Shown: positions 11,514-22,250, numbered from the stretch's first letter. The stretch is DNA of 64,000 nt from Calocera cornea HHB12733 (GCA_001632435.1 KV423924.1:186001-250000), one strand, 5' to 3'. Program-made: numbers and translations. Notes: generated from the letters alone by a model not told the origin.

Positions 11514-12171
11514 CTATTGCGCGCGATCCCACTTGCTCTCGATCTCCATGATGCTTACGGACTGCTTCGCCTGCGAGCCTTATTAGCGGCAGCGCCGCAC
11601 GACAGTTTTATAACGCACCTTCTCGTCATAATCCGTCCACTCGCCCTCTCCCAGCTCAATCTCCCCGAACTTTGTCCCGCTCTCCGCGCCCTTGCACTCC
11701 CACATCCCCTGCGGGTCGAACCCGGTGAACTCGAGCCCCCTGCAGTCGAGCGTGATGAGCGGCGCGAAGTGCGGCGCATCGTCCGCCGTGTATGGAGGGG
11801 CTTCGCGCCCGGGTCGAACTTTGCGGAAGACTCACGATTGCAGAACTTGCACGACCAGACGAACTGTGCGCTACCTCGCGAACCCGACAGCTCATGCTAC
11901 TCCTGCCCTTCAGGTTGAGCTCGGAGTGGTTCGGCAGATACCAAGGTTGAGTAGGACGCACATGCATGTTCACCGTGACGAAATTGGTATGGATCTCGTT
12001 GCAGCTGCCACATTTGACCTGATTAGGCGCCATTGAAACGATCGGTCCGGGAAGATGTCTTGCACTCACCTAGAAGTGATACCCGAAATGCCCTGCTGCT
12101 GTTGCCGACACGAGGTCGGTTATGTCCTCGAGCGCGGACTTGGGTAGGCAGCTGAAGGCGCTGTTGCCAGT
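11514..12171 (-). pseudogene. Decayed copy of the CZIB/DUF866 gene
   Basis: Reverse strand homologue of the intact gene at 15655-16365, covering exons 2-5; the first exon (MetVal) is not recognisable. Lesions compared with the intact copy: one extra base early in exon 2, CAG to TAG at the last codon of exon 2, an in-frame TAG at the second codon of exon 4 (escapable by using that TAG as a splice acceptor), and loss of one G in exon 4 (around 11796) that shifts the frame through most of the domain. The CXXC pair of exon 3 (KCGSC) is still encoded. Exon 4 is almost identical to the intact copy while exons 2-3 are clearly diverged. Confidence 0.9.
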
Positions 12172-12566
12172 GTTTTACACCAATCCGGGTCAAGACCGTC
12201 TCAGAAACGGCCCGAATACAACTGGTGAGTGGGCTGGTTGCGGCTTATCTGGGAACGCTCTACTACTGCACGTACAGCGATCTGATAAACTTAGCCATAA
12301 TACTCCTTTCTTGACTTGGCCAGGTTTGCCTTTCGGTGAACCAGGGGACAAACGGGACAATGCATCATGCGTGGTGTCGGTTAGCTGTGTTTCTGTTCCC
12401 TTTAAACAGGCACCGACATTGTTCCCCGAACACAGTGCGTTATCCTACATCTCACAGACAGGTTCAGACATTACAGATGGAGAGAATCAGGCTTGATTCC
12501 CTCTACCAGCGTGTAGGCAGCTGTAATGCTACCATATTGTATGGAGTGAGATCTGAGATTATCATT
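12172..12566. other. Gene-free stretch upstream of tRNA-Thr
   Basis: Lies just inside the left duplication arm. No ORF or repeat I can support. Confidence 0.5.
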
Positions 12567-12658
12567 GCCCTTTTAGCTCAGTGGTAGAGCGTTTGTCTTG
12601 TAAGCTCTCAGCTTGTGATGTCAACAAAAGGTCACAGGATCAATCCCTGTAGGGGGCA
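12567..12658 (+). tRNA. tRNA-Thr (anticodon UGU) with 20 nt intron
   Basis: Cloverleaf checked base by base: acceptor stem GCCCTTT (12567-12573) with AGGGGGC (12651-12657) using two G-U pairs, D stem GCTC/GAGC, anticodon stem TTTGT/ACAAA, loop C-T-TGT-A-A, five-base variable loop, T stem ACAGG/CCTGT. The anticodon TGT is at 12599-12601. The intron (12603-12622) sits at the canonical position after base 37. The T loop is ATCAATC instead of the usual TTC-start, a mild deviation. Confidence 0.88.
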
Positions 12659-12665
12659 AGTTGGA

Positions 12666-12670
12666 TTTTT
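12666..12670 (+). terminator. RNA polymerase III terminator (T5)
   Basis: Run of five T eight bases after the tRNA-Thr 3' end, as expected for Pol III termination. Confidence 0.7.
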
Positions 12671-13014
12671 AGCCGTTCTTTAACTGTGTTTAAGAGTGGG
12701 GAACGTTCGATTCTGGGAGGGGAAGAGGGAAGAACATTTGCGTTCTGCCAACACCGTTTGAGACGCGCGGGGTGGAAACTCTCATTTTCAGGGTGTAATT
12801 CCCTTTGGGATGTATATATCTCGGTACTGATGACAGTTTCCGCTTGTTATTTGAGTAGAATATGCAAAGGAACGGCGATTGCATGCCTAAACAAATGTTG
12901 GAGGAAGTTTTTCCGACGAACGACGGAAGTAAACTTGCGACACACGAAGCAATTTGGTTCCACTCACAGCCACTGCCAAAAGGACCAGTCTTCCAGACGG
13001 ACGACCAAAAAATC

Positions 13015-14137
13015 ATGGTACGCCCTTCTTTCCGTTACTCTCCTGCAGGATGGCCGACCTTCTTCACCCAGGTCACGAACAGCGGGAAGATCAGCATACC
13101 AGTACCGGAATGGAATAAGCGGTTACAGCAAGTTCGGGTTACTAAACAGTGAGTGCTGGTTCTTAGAGGGCTTTCCGGATCGTCGGGTCCACCCTTCGCC
13201 TGATGAAACTTATTGCAAGTGGGAATCTCTCCTAAACAACTTGCGGAAAACCAATACACATTGCTATCTGATTCATCTCTCCTTCTGCGTCTTCATGCGT
13301 TCATGCGCTAACCGCCCTCCCCAGTGACCTGAACCAGCTCGTCATGGACTACCTCGTCATCGAGGGGTACAAGGAAGCAGCGGAGAACTTTTCGCGCGAA
13401 TCTGGACTACAACCGCCCGTCGAGTTGGACACGATCGAGGAGCGAACGTTGATCCGTAATGCAATATGTAGAGGCGATATTGATGAGGCGATCAACCGGA
13501 CGAACGAGTTGAACCCAGAGGTGCGTCTCAAAATCCTGCTGCTTCCGTCGCATCGCGACTTCAAAGGATTAAACTTTTCATGCACCACGCTGAGCCCTTC
13601 GGGGCGCTGGTGATACTCTTTTACACCAAACTTCAGTCTTCAATATGAGCTACTCGTTTGCTGTCGTCGCCTTGTCTATTGTACTAACCCTCATACACAA
13701 AGGTGCTCGACTCCAACCCTCGTCTGTTCTTCCACCTCCAGCAGCAGCGGCTCATCGAGTACATCCGCGCAAGCGACATTGAAGGGGCCATCACCTTCGC
13801 GCAGACGCACCTCGCTCCACGTGGCACCGAAAACCCCGAGTTCCTGCGCGAGCTCGAACGCACCATGACCTTGCTGGCGTTCGACAACCCACCTGAGGAC
13901 ATCGCTCCCCTGCTTGGGATGGGCCAGCGGCAGAAGACGGCGAACGAGCTGAATGCCGCGATCTTGGCGAGTCAGAACCAGGGGAAGGAGGCGAAGCTTG
14001 CTGGGCTGATGCGCATGTTGACCTGGGGAGAAACAATGCTCGATGAGCGCTGCGAGTATCCCCACGTCGACCTTACAACGGGCTTGCTGGGCGGCGAGGT
14101 CGCCAAGCCGGAGGATGCCTCGGCGTTGGAGCCATGA
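13015..14137 (+). CDS. GID8: GID8/TWA1 subunit of the GID/CTLH E3 ubiquitin ligase
   Basis: LisH-CTLH-CRA scaffold protein linking the catalytic and substrate-receptor parts of the GID ligase, which in yeast degrades gluconeogenic enzymes. Exons 13015-13148, 13325-13520 and 13703-14137 total 765 nt (254 aa). Seen in order: EWNKRLQQVRVTK, LisH (LNQLVMDYLVIEGYKEAA), CTLH (ERTLIRNAICRGDIDEAI), and CRA (LFFHLQQQRLIEYIR, ERTMTLLAFDNPPED, MGQRQKTANELNAAIL). The length fits human GID8 (228) and fungal members. The start is the least certain part: the Met at 13015 is the last in-frame Met before the conserved region, but an extra 5' exon or the Met at 12862 is possible. Confidence 0.93.
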
Positions 14138-14301
14138 TACCGGACAGAGCGGTGATTGTGTATTATTACTACAATAGTGTATTCTATACATGTGCCCGGA
14201 GGCGTCTAGGTGAGAGGTGATACAGTAGATGACCAAATCAAGAGGATATCCAATGACAGGTATATGCACACAGATCAGTGCCAACGGGCCGTCTAGATGT
14301 T

Positions 14302-15408
14302 CTATTTACTCGTCTGTACGGGTTGTCAGCGCCGTCCGCTGCCACTTGCAAGAGTGGACACACCTTCTCAGCTCCAACCGACCTCAAGATCGCCTCGAAC
14401 ACAAAGAACGCGCTGGCATTGACCGGGAATGCGCGTAGGACGACCGGCCAGAATCCTCTATAAAAGTTCAGCATCCCACCCTCCGCATATATTCGCCTGC
14501 CCATAGCAATAGGGCTGCTGGAGTACCTTGGCTTGACCAAGTCGTCAGCCAAGATACGGTTCTTGATGTTGTCGAACGGAATGGCGAATGCCCAGTATGA
14601 GAAGCTGCCCAGACCGCCAGAAAGGAACGAGGCTGTGCCCTCAGACATGTCGAACTTGCGGAAGCCGCGGAGCAGAGCCTCGTAGCTGCAGAACATGGCG
14701 GCGAAGCAGCTGCGGAAGAGCACCATGGAGAGGAAGCCGCGGTAGAGGCCGAGCGGGCCCTGTGCGGCGAATATTTGCTACGCGGGTGTTAGCGGTAATC
14801 TGTGAGAGGAGGAGAAGGTGCGCACCCGCATACAGTCGATCGACCCCTTATACTTCCAGTCCTTTGGATCGCGCGTCATCTGAAGCTGCAGCTTCACCTT
14901 GAGCGTATCGACGGGCATCGCCATCACGCAGCTTGTCCAGCCCGCCCAGAGACCGGCAAGAGCATGTCCCGAGAGGGTGAGGCGCGTCTCGCCAGTATGG
15001 GAGGACGGCAGCGGCTCTGTCCAGCCGTGCTTGATGAGGAAGAGCCGGTAGTTGTGCAATGATCCGATCAGGAGGGAGTCAATGAACGCCCATCCGACCG
15101 CTGGAGGTGTTGCGCCCTTGTACAACGCCAGTGGTCCCTACGTTGCGATGACTCGGTCGGTCTCAGTCACAGAAGGCGACAGCACGAGCACGCACCTCAT
15201 TCCGCACCGTCTTCACGAGGCAGTCCCACGGACCGGTGTACACCCCAGGCGGGGCGCATTGCAGACGCGTTTTGACAGTGTCGAAGCCATGCCCGACTGC
15301 GACCTTGGTGACTCCGCTGCCCATGCCCGCGAGCGCGCCGGCGAAAGAGAATGTGGACTTTGCCGATGCCTTGGGCGGGTCGGGGACCGGGGGGTCCTCC
15401 GCGCTCAT
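14302..15408 (-). CDS. SLC25 mitochondrial carrier family protein
   Basis: Six-helix inner-membrane transporter with three repeats. Exons on the reverse strand: 15196-15408, 14826-15137, 14364-14777 and a tiny last exon 14302-14313, summing to 316 aa. Signature motifs: repeat 1 GFDTVKTRLQ (Gly replaces the usual Pro of PxDxxK), repeat 2 MPVDTLKVKLQLQ, repeat 3 IPFDNIKNRI. Each is followed by aromatic-rich repeats such as GPLALYKGATPP, GPLGLYRGF and GGMLNFYRGFWPV. The overall pattern resembles amino acid/carnitine-type carriers, but substrate cannot be decided by eye. It is convergent with GID8 and divergent from CZIB across a 246 bp shared promoter. Confidence 0.92.
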
Positions 15409-15654
15409 CTTGACGGGTGACGCGGGGAGGAAGGCGACGGGCAGGACGTTTTAGGAGACGATGGGAGGGAAGACGTCCGCGATGGCGTGGGTTCTGGTCG
15501 TGTGTGGGATTTTGGCCATCGGCGACTCATCGCGACTTCCCCATCGGGCGCGTCTGTAAGGGTCCTGACAGATCCCTTACACAATGTATTCAAGCAACGT
15601 CATCTTCGTCCCGACCACCACATTCATTGACGAAATACCAACGCAGTCCGAAAC

Positions 15655-16365
15655 ATGGTTGTAAGCTAAAATTTGACATGCCACTTGTTCTTTGACGCTG
15701 ATCGAAGTGAAACAACAGCGTCTTCAGTTGTCGATCAAGGCCGAGCTGGAGAACATAACCGACCTCGTGCCGTCAGAAGCAGAAGGGCCGTTCGAGTATC
15801 ACTTCCAGGTGAGTGGGAGACATCCTGCCGAACCGATCACGTTAATGATGCCCTGTCAGGTAAAATGTGGCAGCTGCAATGAGATCCACCCCAACTTCGT
15901 CACCGTAAACATGCATGTGCGTTACACACAGCCTCGTTGTCCGCCGACCTGCTCCTGACTCAAGCTGAAATGCAGGAAGAGCACGACCTCTCCGGCTCGC
16001 GGGGCAGTGCACATTTCGTCTGGTCGTGCAAGTTCTGCAAGCGCGAGTCTTCCGCAAAGTTCGACCCGGGCGCGAAGCCCCGTCCATACACGGCGGACGA
16101 CGCGCCGCACTTCGCGCCGCTCATCACGCTCGACTGCAGGGGGCTCGAGTTCACCGGGTTCGACCCGCAGGGGATGTGGGAGTGCAAGGGCGCGGAGAGC
16201 GGGACAAAGTTCGGGGAGATTGAGCTGGGAGAGGGCGAGTGGACGGATTATGACGAGAAGGTGCGTTATAAAACTGTCGTGCGGCGCTGCCGCTAATGAG
16301 GCTCGCAGGCAAAGCAGTCCGTAAGCATCATGGAGATCGAGAGCAAGTGGGCTCGCGCGCAATAG
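15655..16365 (+). CDS. CXXC zinc-binding protein, CZIB/DUF866 (UPF0587) family
   Basis: Small soluble zinc protein conserved in eukaryotes; the human homologue is C1orf123/CZIB, function poorly known. Five exons: 15655-15660 (Met-Val only), 15719-15808, 15860-15916, 15976-16260, 16309-16365, in all 164 aa, the family size. Seen: MVRLQLSIKAELENIT start, the first zinc pair KCGSC, then SGSRGSAHFVWSC with CKFC as second pair, and the C-terminal DYDEK and SVSIMEIESKWARAQ. The gene lies in the right arm of the inverted duplication. Its broken twin is at 11514-12171. The first intron leaves only two codons in exon 1, so simple ORF callers will miss the start. Confidence 0.93.
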
Positions 16366-17269
16366 CACGGCGAGCTGTGCGCCAAGGCTGCTATGCCGGT
16401 GATCGTAGGGAGGTTGACTGGTAGAGATCATGTAAAGATTCCCGATGCACAATGATAACGATGACTGGTGAAGCGCGACAGCTCAGGTACAATGTCGTTT
16501 GAAGCCAGCACCAAGGCGCACCAGCCGAACACGACAACGCGGGAAATGAGAACACTGGCAACAGAGAACTCCATCATCGAATACGCGGGAGACGCTATGA
16601 GAGCACGCCGAGAGAGCGTCGGCGTCGGGCCGTCGGCATGCGTCAGGTGAGGAGCTCCAAGAAGTGTGAACGAGGTGATGACCACCGTCCCCAGCCAGCG
16701 GTCCAATCGGGAAGCCTGCCAGAAGAGAACGAAAAAGCGGTGGGAACGGTTACTAGGCAGAAGAGAAAAGAAACCAGGATCTTCCAATCCCTGTTTCTTC
16801 GCTCTCCAGTGGGCCTTGGGTAGACAGTGACCCTGGACTGCAAGCACCCTTTATGCAATGCAGGTCGGGAACCTGTCAGAATCATCACCGAGCGCTCACA
16901 GAGAGCTGACTGACAGGGAGCTCATATCGGTCATCTGAGTGAATAGGTTTGCAAAACCAGCCATGTGCACCTGCTTCTTTCCAAGCGCTCGGCTCCCTTT
17001 TACCTTTGTTGGACACAAAACCAGTGCACCAGCGGCCCTTGTCGGCCTTCCCTCTCGGACGAAAACCCTGAGCAATACAAATCTTGACAACCTGACTCGA
17101 CCATCCATATGGACACTGTTGCTTCTCTCGGATAGCCAAGTCCGGATGACACGAAGGAGATGACACGAGGGGAACTCGGAGGAGCGGTTGCCACAGCTAT
17201 AAAACCTGGCATGTTTGCGCTGAGTTTTCCTCGTACAACCGCCTTCCCCTTCTCCCGCCCCCTCCAGCT

Positions 17270-17710
17270 CCCCCCCAAAACTGCCCGTTGGCGAGGACGG
17301 CTCCTGGCTCGACCCCCCTCCCCCCCCCTTGCTTGCCCATTGCTGTGGAGCTCTCTTCGCACTTCGACGGCGACCCCCCGACCTCCCCCTTTACACCTTT
17401 TGCCTGCCGATTGTCTTAGTTGGTGCTTGCAAACTTCGTTCTCCACCGCACGCTCACCTTTTGCCCGGCGCTTGGCGTGAAGGTCTTCTGGTTCGACCCC
17501 CCCCCCCCCCCCCCCCCCCCCTCCCCCGGTGCTTGCCCGTTGGCGTCGAGGTCTCTCCGGACTTCGATCGCGACCGCCCTCCTCCTTCCGCCCTTTTGCC
17601 CGCCGCTTGGCGCCGAGGTGTCACCCCGACTCCCCCCCAGGTTGCCCGTTGGCATCGAGGTCTTCCCGGCGACATCCCCCTCCCTGCCCGTTGGCACCGT
17701 GGTCTGGCCT
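17270..17710. repeat. GC-rich minisatellite (right arm)
   Basis: C-strand version of the array at 9690-9990, with words GCCCGTTGGC, CGAGGTCT and CTTTTGCCCGCCGCTTGGCG repeated at irregular intervals. Contains the 25 nt C-run. Confidence 0.75.
17497..17521. repeat. Poly-C run, 25 nt
   Basis: Uninterrupted C homopolymer at 17497-17521 inside the minisatellite. The left arm has no equivalent run. Its length is likely unstable and also prone to sequencing error. Confidence 0.85.
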
Positions 17711-18025
17711 GACCGTCCTGCCCCCTGCGCGGCCCGTGGGGGCGCCCCGCGGCATGGATACAGTCGTTAAGTACGTCCTTCTCTCTGCCCCTTCCTTACA
17801 ACTGCTGATTTCGCACAGACTAAAGGGCCGCCAGCCCCATCGAGCGTCCCTCCCGCGCCGCCCGGGGAAGGGACAGTGGCAGTGGGGCTCGTGTCCCCAT
17901 GCCACAGCTCACAATCGGGCGGCGCTACTAAGCGCCACTCCTGCCGCCCGGGGAGTGGCAGCCAGGGCGGGAACTCGTCCCCCCGCCCGGCAAGCTTTAC
18001 AACGGGCGGCCCTCCTTCTCCCTGA

Positions 18026-18045
18026 CCCCGTGCAATTGCACGGGG
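18026..18045. repeat. 20 bp perfect palindrome, right arm
   Basis: Identical to 9355-9374; its conservation contrasts with the many substitutions around it. Confidence 0.9.
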
Positions 18046-18260
18046 GTGAAACCCAAGTCCCTTCGGGGCATTTCCCCTGTTCCCCAGTCAGGGCTGGGCG
18101 AGCAGGGGCTTTTCAGATACGTCCCTTTTTCCTCGCTCTACTTGACCTCTATACTGATACTCGATCTCCCAGAACCATTTTGCCGTGTAGCACGCTGCTT
18201 CGGCAGCCACCCGCAGCTTCTCAAGCGGCCGTTGCTGTCGTGAGCCCGCTACAGTTCTTA

Positions 18261-18966
18261 TATGTCGGTTCCCAGGCACGTCGTGTAAGTGCAATGGCGA
18301 TGCGTAGCGTTTAGAGCAAATATTTCTCATCTAATATAACCGTTGACCCTACGTATACATAAACACCGCGTGTCTATGTATTACTCGTGCTCGTAACGAT
18401 GATGGCTCCGTAGCAGTCCACCGTCCGCCCTCGCACTGTCTTTGGTTAGTCTACCTATTCGACTCTACTAGCGTAACCAAACCCACCACAGAGTGGTCAT
18501 GCAACACCTCATGCACTACGGTAATATGACGACCATGAATCATGTATATGACCGGTTCTTGCCATGCCCGTCAAAACTGTTTCCGGCGTTGAACCAAGGC
18601 GACTTAACCGAGCGGTTTCAATGTCCCAAACAAGGGCGCACTGGAATTGGTATACAGATTGCAGGAATAGAGTAGCCCTTTTGGCGGGCATATGTACACA
18701 AGCGACGCTCTAGGAGATTATTACTGGCTCACACCGCGACGGTGAGAACATCAATGCCAGCGCAAATGCCAACGACACCGGCACTGACAACGCCAATGCC
18801 AACGACGGTGACACCGACACTTAAACCTACAATGCCAATGCCAACGACACGGACGACAGCGACAACGATAGCGACGACAACAACGTCAACGTCAATGCCA
18901 ATGCCAACGGCACCGCCAACATCCAAGGGCAGGCACACCGCACCGCACCGATCTCACCGGCACCAC
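18261..18966. other. Gene-free region downstream of Cas1-like gene
   Basis: 3' flank of the reverse-strand Cas1-type gene. Apart from the period-6 repeat at 18750-18935 nothing supportable is seen. Confidence 0.5.
18750..18935. repeat. Period-6 simple repeat (AATGCCAACGAC type)
   Basis: About 185 bp of AATGCC, AACGAC, ACCGGC-like hexamers. Every frame encodes low-complexity peptide, so I treat the ORFs across it as artefacts. Confidence 0.75.
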
Positions 18967-21754
18967 CTACGGCGCCGGCCACAACAAGTTGAGCATCCAC
19001 ATCCCCACCAAGATGATGCCCAAGCGTATCCGCACGTCCTCTTTCCACCCCCTCACAACCGGTCTGAGGAACTCGACCGCGCGCCTGCTGCCCGCCCCAA
19101 CCGAGGCACCTCCGTGCGCTTGGCCGTTCTCGAGCGCGAGCGAGTCGGCATCTTTCTCCCCTTCCACGCTTGTCAGGGGCACGCTCTCCGGTTGTTGGGC
19201 CTCGTTTGGCGGGGCGGAGACGGAGACGCCGCCCGCAGCGCGCTGCGTTGGCAGGACGGGCTTCTTCTCGGGCATGCCGCAGATCCAGTTAGTCAGCGCG
19301 CCCGTCGCCGCCGCAACCAGCCACGAGATGTACACGAAGCACAGGGTAGCGATGACGAGGTTGAGCGAGCGCCACTTCGTGCGAGGCAAGACGACGAGGA
19401 TGCCCTTCGTGTCCGCCGCGAGCCAGATATGGTACTGCATGATGAACGTCTCGAGGGAGATCTTGCCGATGAACGCGTAGAGGCGGCTCGTGGCGGAGCG
19501 CAGGACCGGGGTGGCATTGCGCAGGATGAAGAATGCGGTGATGGGGAGGAAGGAGACGTACGGGTGGTAGGCGTTGTATACGAATTTTGTTTCCCGCGTG
19601 AGCTCGAACCAGAAGAACCATGCGAGGGTGAGCACGGCGAGCGCGAGCGCCGCGCGCTTCGCCATCGTCCACGACGGGTGGTCGGCCAGGCGGAGCTGGG
19701 AGAACTTGAGCACTGCGAGCGCGGTGAACGCGCCGAACCAGACAATCCAGAGGTCGAGCCCGACGCGGAAGTTCCATTCGCGCGCGTTCCACGGCAGGCG
19801 GAAGACACGGTGCAGCACGTCGAAGACGGATTCCATAATGAAGGGCTGGTGCGTGACGAGCGCGACGAGCCCTGCCGAGGCGAGCATCTTGGGGATGAGG
19901 AACGCGAGTCGGTCGTTGTACTTGCTCCCCGCGAGCATCGTAAAGTAGATGATGAGGAACCAGAAGGAGACGAGAGGGGCGAAGTAATAGAAGAGGTAGT
20001 CCGTGTCCATTGTGTACGCGAGGACGACAGTGAGGAGGTTGAGCCGGACGAGCACCTGCGCGATGCGCATGAAGGAGAAATCGGCCTTGCGGTAGTAGAA
20101 CGTGAAGTGGCCGTAGCCTGTCATGAACAGGTACGCGGCGACTAGGACGCGCACGGGGTTGTAGATGCCCGAGATCTTCGACCCACCGTAGTAGTGGTAC
20201 ACGAGGATGATTACTGTGTGCTCATTAGCATAGCATACTGGTAAGGCATACTGCACGCACTCTGCATCCACCCTTTCCACTCATCCGTCTGGTCGCGGTT
20301 CAAGAACCCCATGTCCTTATCCCCGCGATGCATGGTTCCCAGCCCGAGCACCAAAAACAGAACGAGGAAGCCGCCAAATTGCCAGGCGTCAAACTGCTTC
20401 TGTTCCTTGTCCCAGAGCGGCGTGCGGTCGGCGAGGAAGGCGAGGAGGATGGCGAGGCCGAAGATGGCCAGCTGCGCTTGGGTTTCTCCGGACGGGAAAA
20501 GGGATTTGAGCACGGGGCGGTTGTCTGCAGAACGTCATTGATGGTTCAACGTCACTGAAAAGAGACGCACCCTGCTTGGACACCCACAGCCTGGCCACCA
20601 ACCCCCAGCCGGCGATGCACAGGATCACCAAGCCCTGCACAACGCCTGGCCAAGGGTACGGCCTGCAGCATGTCCTATCCCAAGGAAATTTCTGCTTGAG
20701 CAGCTTGTTGCACCTGTGATTGAGGAGCACTTGGATCTGGGTGACCATAATCTGTTGGGAGAAGTGCAGGCCGTCCTCCGTCTGACTCGGGTCGAGCATC
20801 TCGTTGAACACGGTGGGGATGACGACCTCGCCCAGCGGGTGGTCGCCGTGCGCCGGAGAAGCGTGCGGGGACCAGTCCCAGCTGCTCGGCGAGGAGACGC
20901 GGTGCAGGAGGTCCGAGTTCATCGCTTGCACGTCGGACGGGTGGATGGTGCGCTGCCGCTCCGGGTTGAGCTTGGCGTGCACGGGCGCCTCCACGGGGAG
21001 GAAGACGATCTCGTCTGCTGCGGGCAGGCCGCCGCCCTCCGCGCGCGTCGAGGCCGCGGAGAGGAGGGAGAACGTCGCGTCGACCATCTTCTCCCATGCT
21101 GGGAGCCCGCCGCTGCCGGGGTTGCGCAGGTACCAGAGCCCCGAGCCGAGGACGATGAGCGCGGGTGGCTGCCCGCGCGCGGGCACGGACAGCACCTCCC
21201 GCGTGCCGGTGCTGTTCAGGTAGGGATCCCAGAGGAACTCGAGGCTCATGCTCTGTGCGCCTGAGACGAGCGTGTGGTCCGTGTGCTTCCCCCCGTCGTT
21301 CGGGGTGGTCGCCGGCAGGGAGGGGTCGACCGTGTGCGCAAAGGTGAAGAAGAGCTGGCGCACGGTGCTGTCGCCGAGGAAGAGGACGCGGCGGTTCTTG
21401 AGGCAGGGGGCGACGTTCTTTGAGGTGTACGTGTTCATCATGCAGCCTACGCGCAAGGTCAGCATCGGCCGATACGCGGCGGTAAACGCGCATATACGCA
21501 CCCTCCGGCTGCCAGTTACGGAAGGCCGTGTCCAACCATCGTCCCTCATTAACGAGCTTATGACAGTGGTCCCTATCAGCCCAATCTGCGCGTAGACCCA
21601 TCAGCGCCTATCCGCGTATATGCAGCATGGGAGACGCACCGATCAGGCCGAGGCGGAGGATGCCTGTGAGGAGGGTGACGGCGATGGTGAGTCCGGCGGC
21701 GTACTGCAGCCAGAGGTGCTGCGGTGGGGAGGGCTTCTTCCCCGAGGGGGCCAT
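18967..21754 (-). CDS. Cas1-type polysaccharide O-acetyltransferase (multi-pass membrane)
   Basis: Homologue of Cryptococcus CAS1, needed for O-acetylation of capsule glucuronoxylomannan; in other Agaricomycetes presumed to acetylate cell-wall or extracellular glycans in the Golgi. Domain order: MAPSGKKPS start, one N-terminal TM anchor (LWLQYAAGLTIAVTLLTGIL), a lumenal SGNH/PC-esterase domain with GDSTVRQLFF (nucleophile Ser), GSGLWYLRNP and EDGLHF (the DxxH of the catalytic site), then about ten to eleven TM helices of the acyltransferase module, and a hydrophilic tail. First exon 21640-21754. Introns follow RLGLI, WQPEG, SKQG and EWKGWMQ. The last long exon ends at 18967. The upstream gene is divergent. 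Confidence 0.92.
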
Positions 21755-22250
21755 GCTGCGAGGCAGGAGCAGGCGCGGGCGGGGGGGAGCAGAGGGGGGG
21801 AGGTGCCGGGCTGGTCGGCGGCTCAGGTGGGGGACGATGGGGAGATAGGCGCGAATGCGCGGGGGGAGGACGGGAGGGCGAGAGAGGAATGCGTCGTGCA
21901 CTCGGGCTGTCACTGAGCAGGACGCGCAGGAATGGACGGGCAGAGGGTGTGCTACGAGCCCATGAGCCGGCGTAGATCACCCCGGGCTAACACGCACCAA
22001 CGCTCGCCGCAACGGATCCGACGGTGGCGGGATCCGGCAAGGCGCGACCACAGTCCCCGCACGGATCGGCCGCTCGGCACCGCGTCACCATTACGGCACA
22101 CATACATCAGCGCCTGCAATCACCGCCGTAGTGTGCATTGCATTGTTGCAACAGTGTTCATTACCACCACCGCGCCGACATCCTATTGACACTGCTCGAC
22201 AATCGATCATCAACCATCAAGGATCAACCCGCAACAGACACCAACCGACG
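21755..22250. other. Bidirectional promoter region
   Basis: About 495 bp between the divergent Cas1-type gene and the unrecognised gene at 22251. No clear TATA box or repeat. Confidence 0.5.

Larger units (their letters stand above)
9190..12171 (+). repeat. Left arm of a large imperfect inverted duplication
   Basis: Reads as the reverse complement of 15711-18260. Aligned landmarks from outside in: the CGTATCTGAAAAG border at about 9290, the palindrome at 9355-9374, the GC-rich minisatellite 9690-9990, the TTGCATTGCATAAAGGGTGC block near 10415-10440, and the CZIB pseudogene. It is longer than the right arm because a 572 bp element (10562-11133) was inserted. Similarity is uneven: about 75-85% in most of the arm but near identical over about 11420-11870. 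Confidence 0.9.
15711..18260 (-). repeat. Right arm of the large imperfect inverted duplication
   Basis: Reverse complement partner of 9190-12171. Includes CZIB from exon 2 on, about 0.8 kb of non-coding downstream DNA, a GC-rich minisatellite (17270-17710), the 20 bp palindrome at 18026-18045 and the border sequence GAGCAGGGGCTTTTCAGATA at about 18100. A related border also occurs at 42703. Confidence 0.9.

Noticed and set aside
11169..11918. 249-codon forward ORF
   Set aside because: Antisense of the CZIB pseudogene and flank; the mirrored ORF at 15922-16452 is antisense of the intact CZIB gene.
18742..20145. 467-codon forward ORF
   Set aside because: Antisense to the Cas1-type gene; composition is Arg/Glu-rich shadow of a GC-rich coding strand and starts inside a simple repeat.
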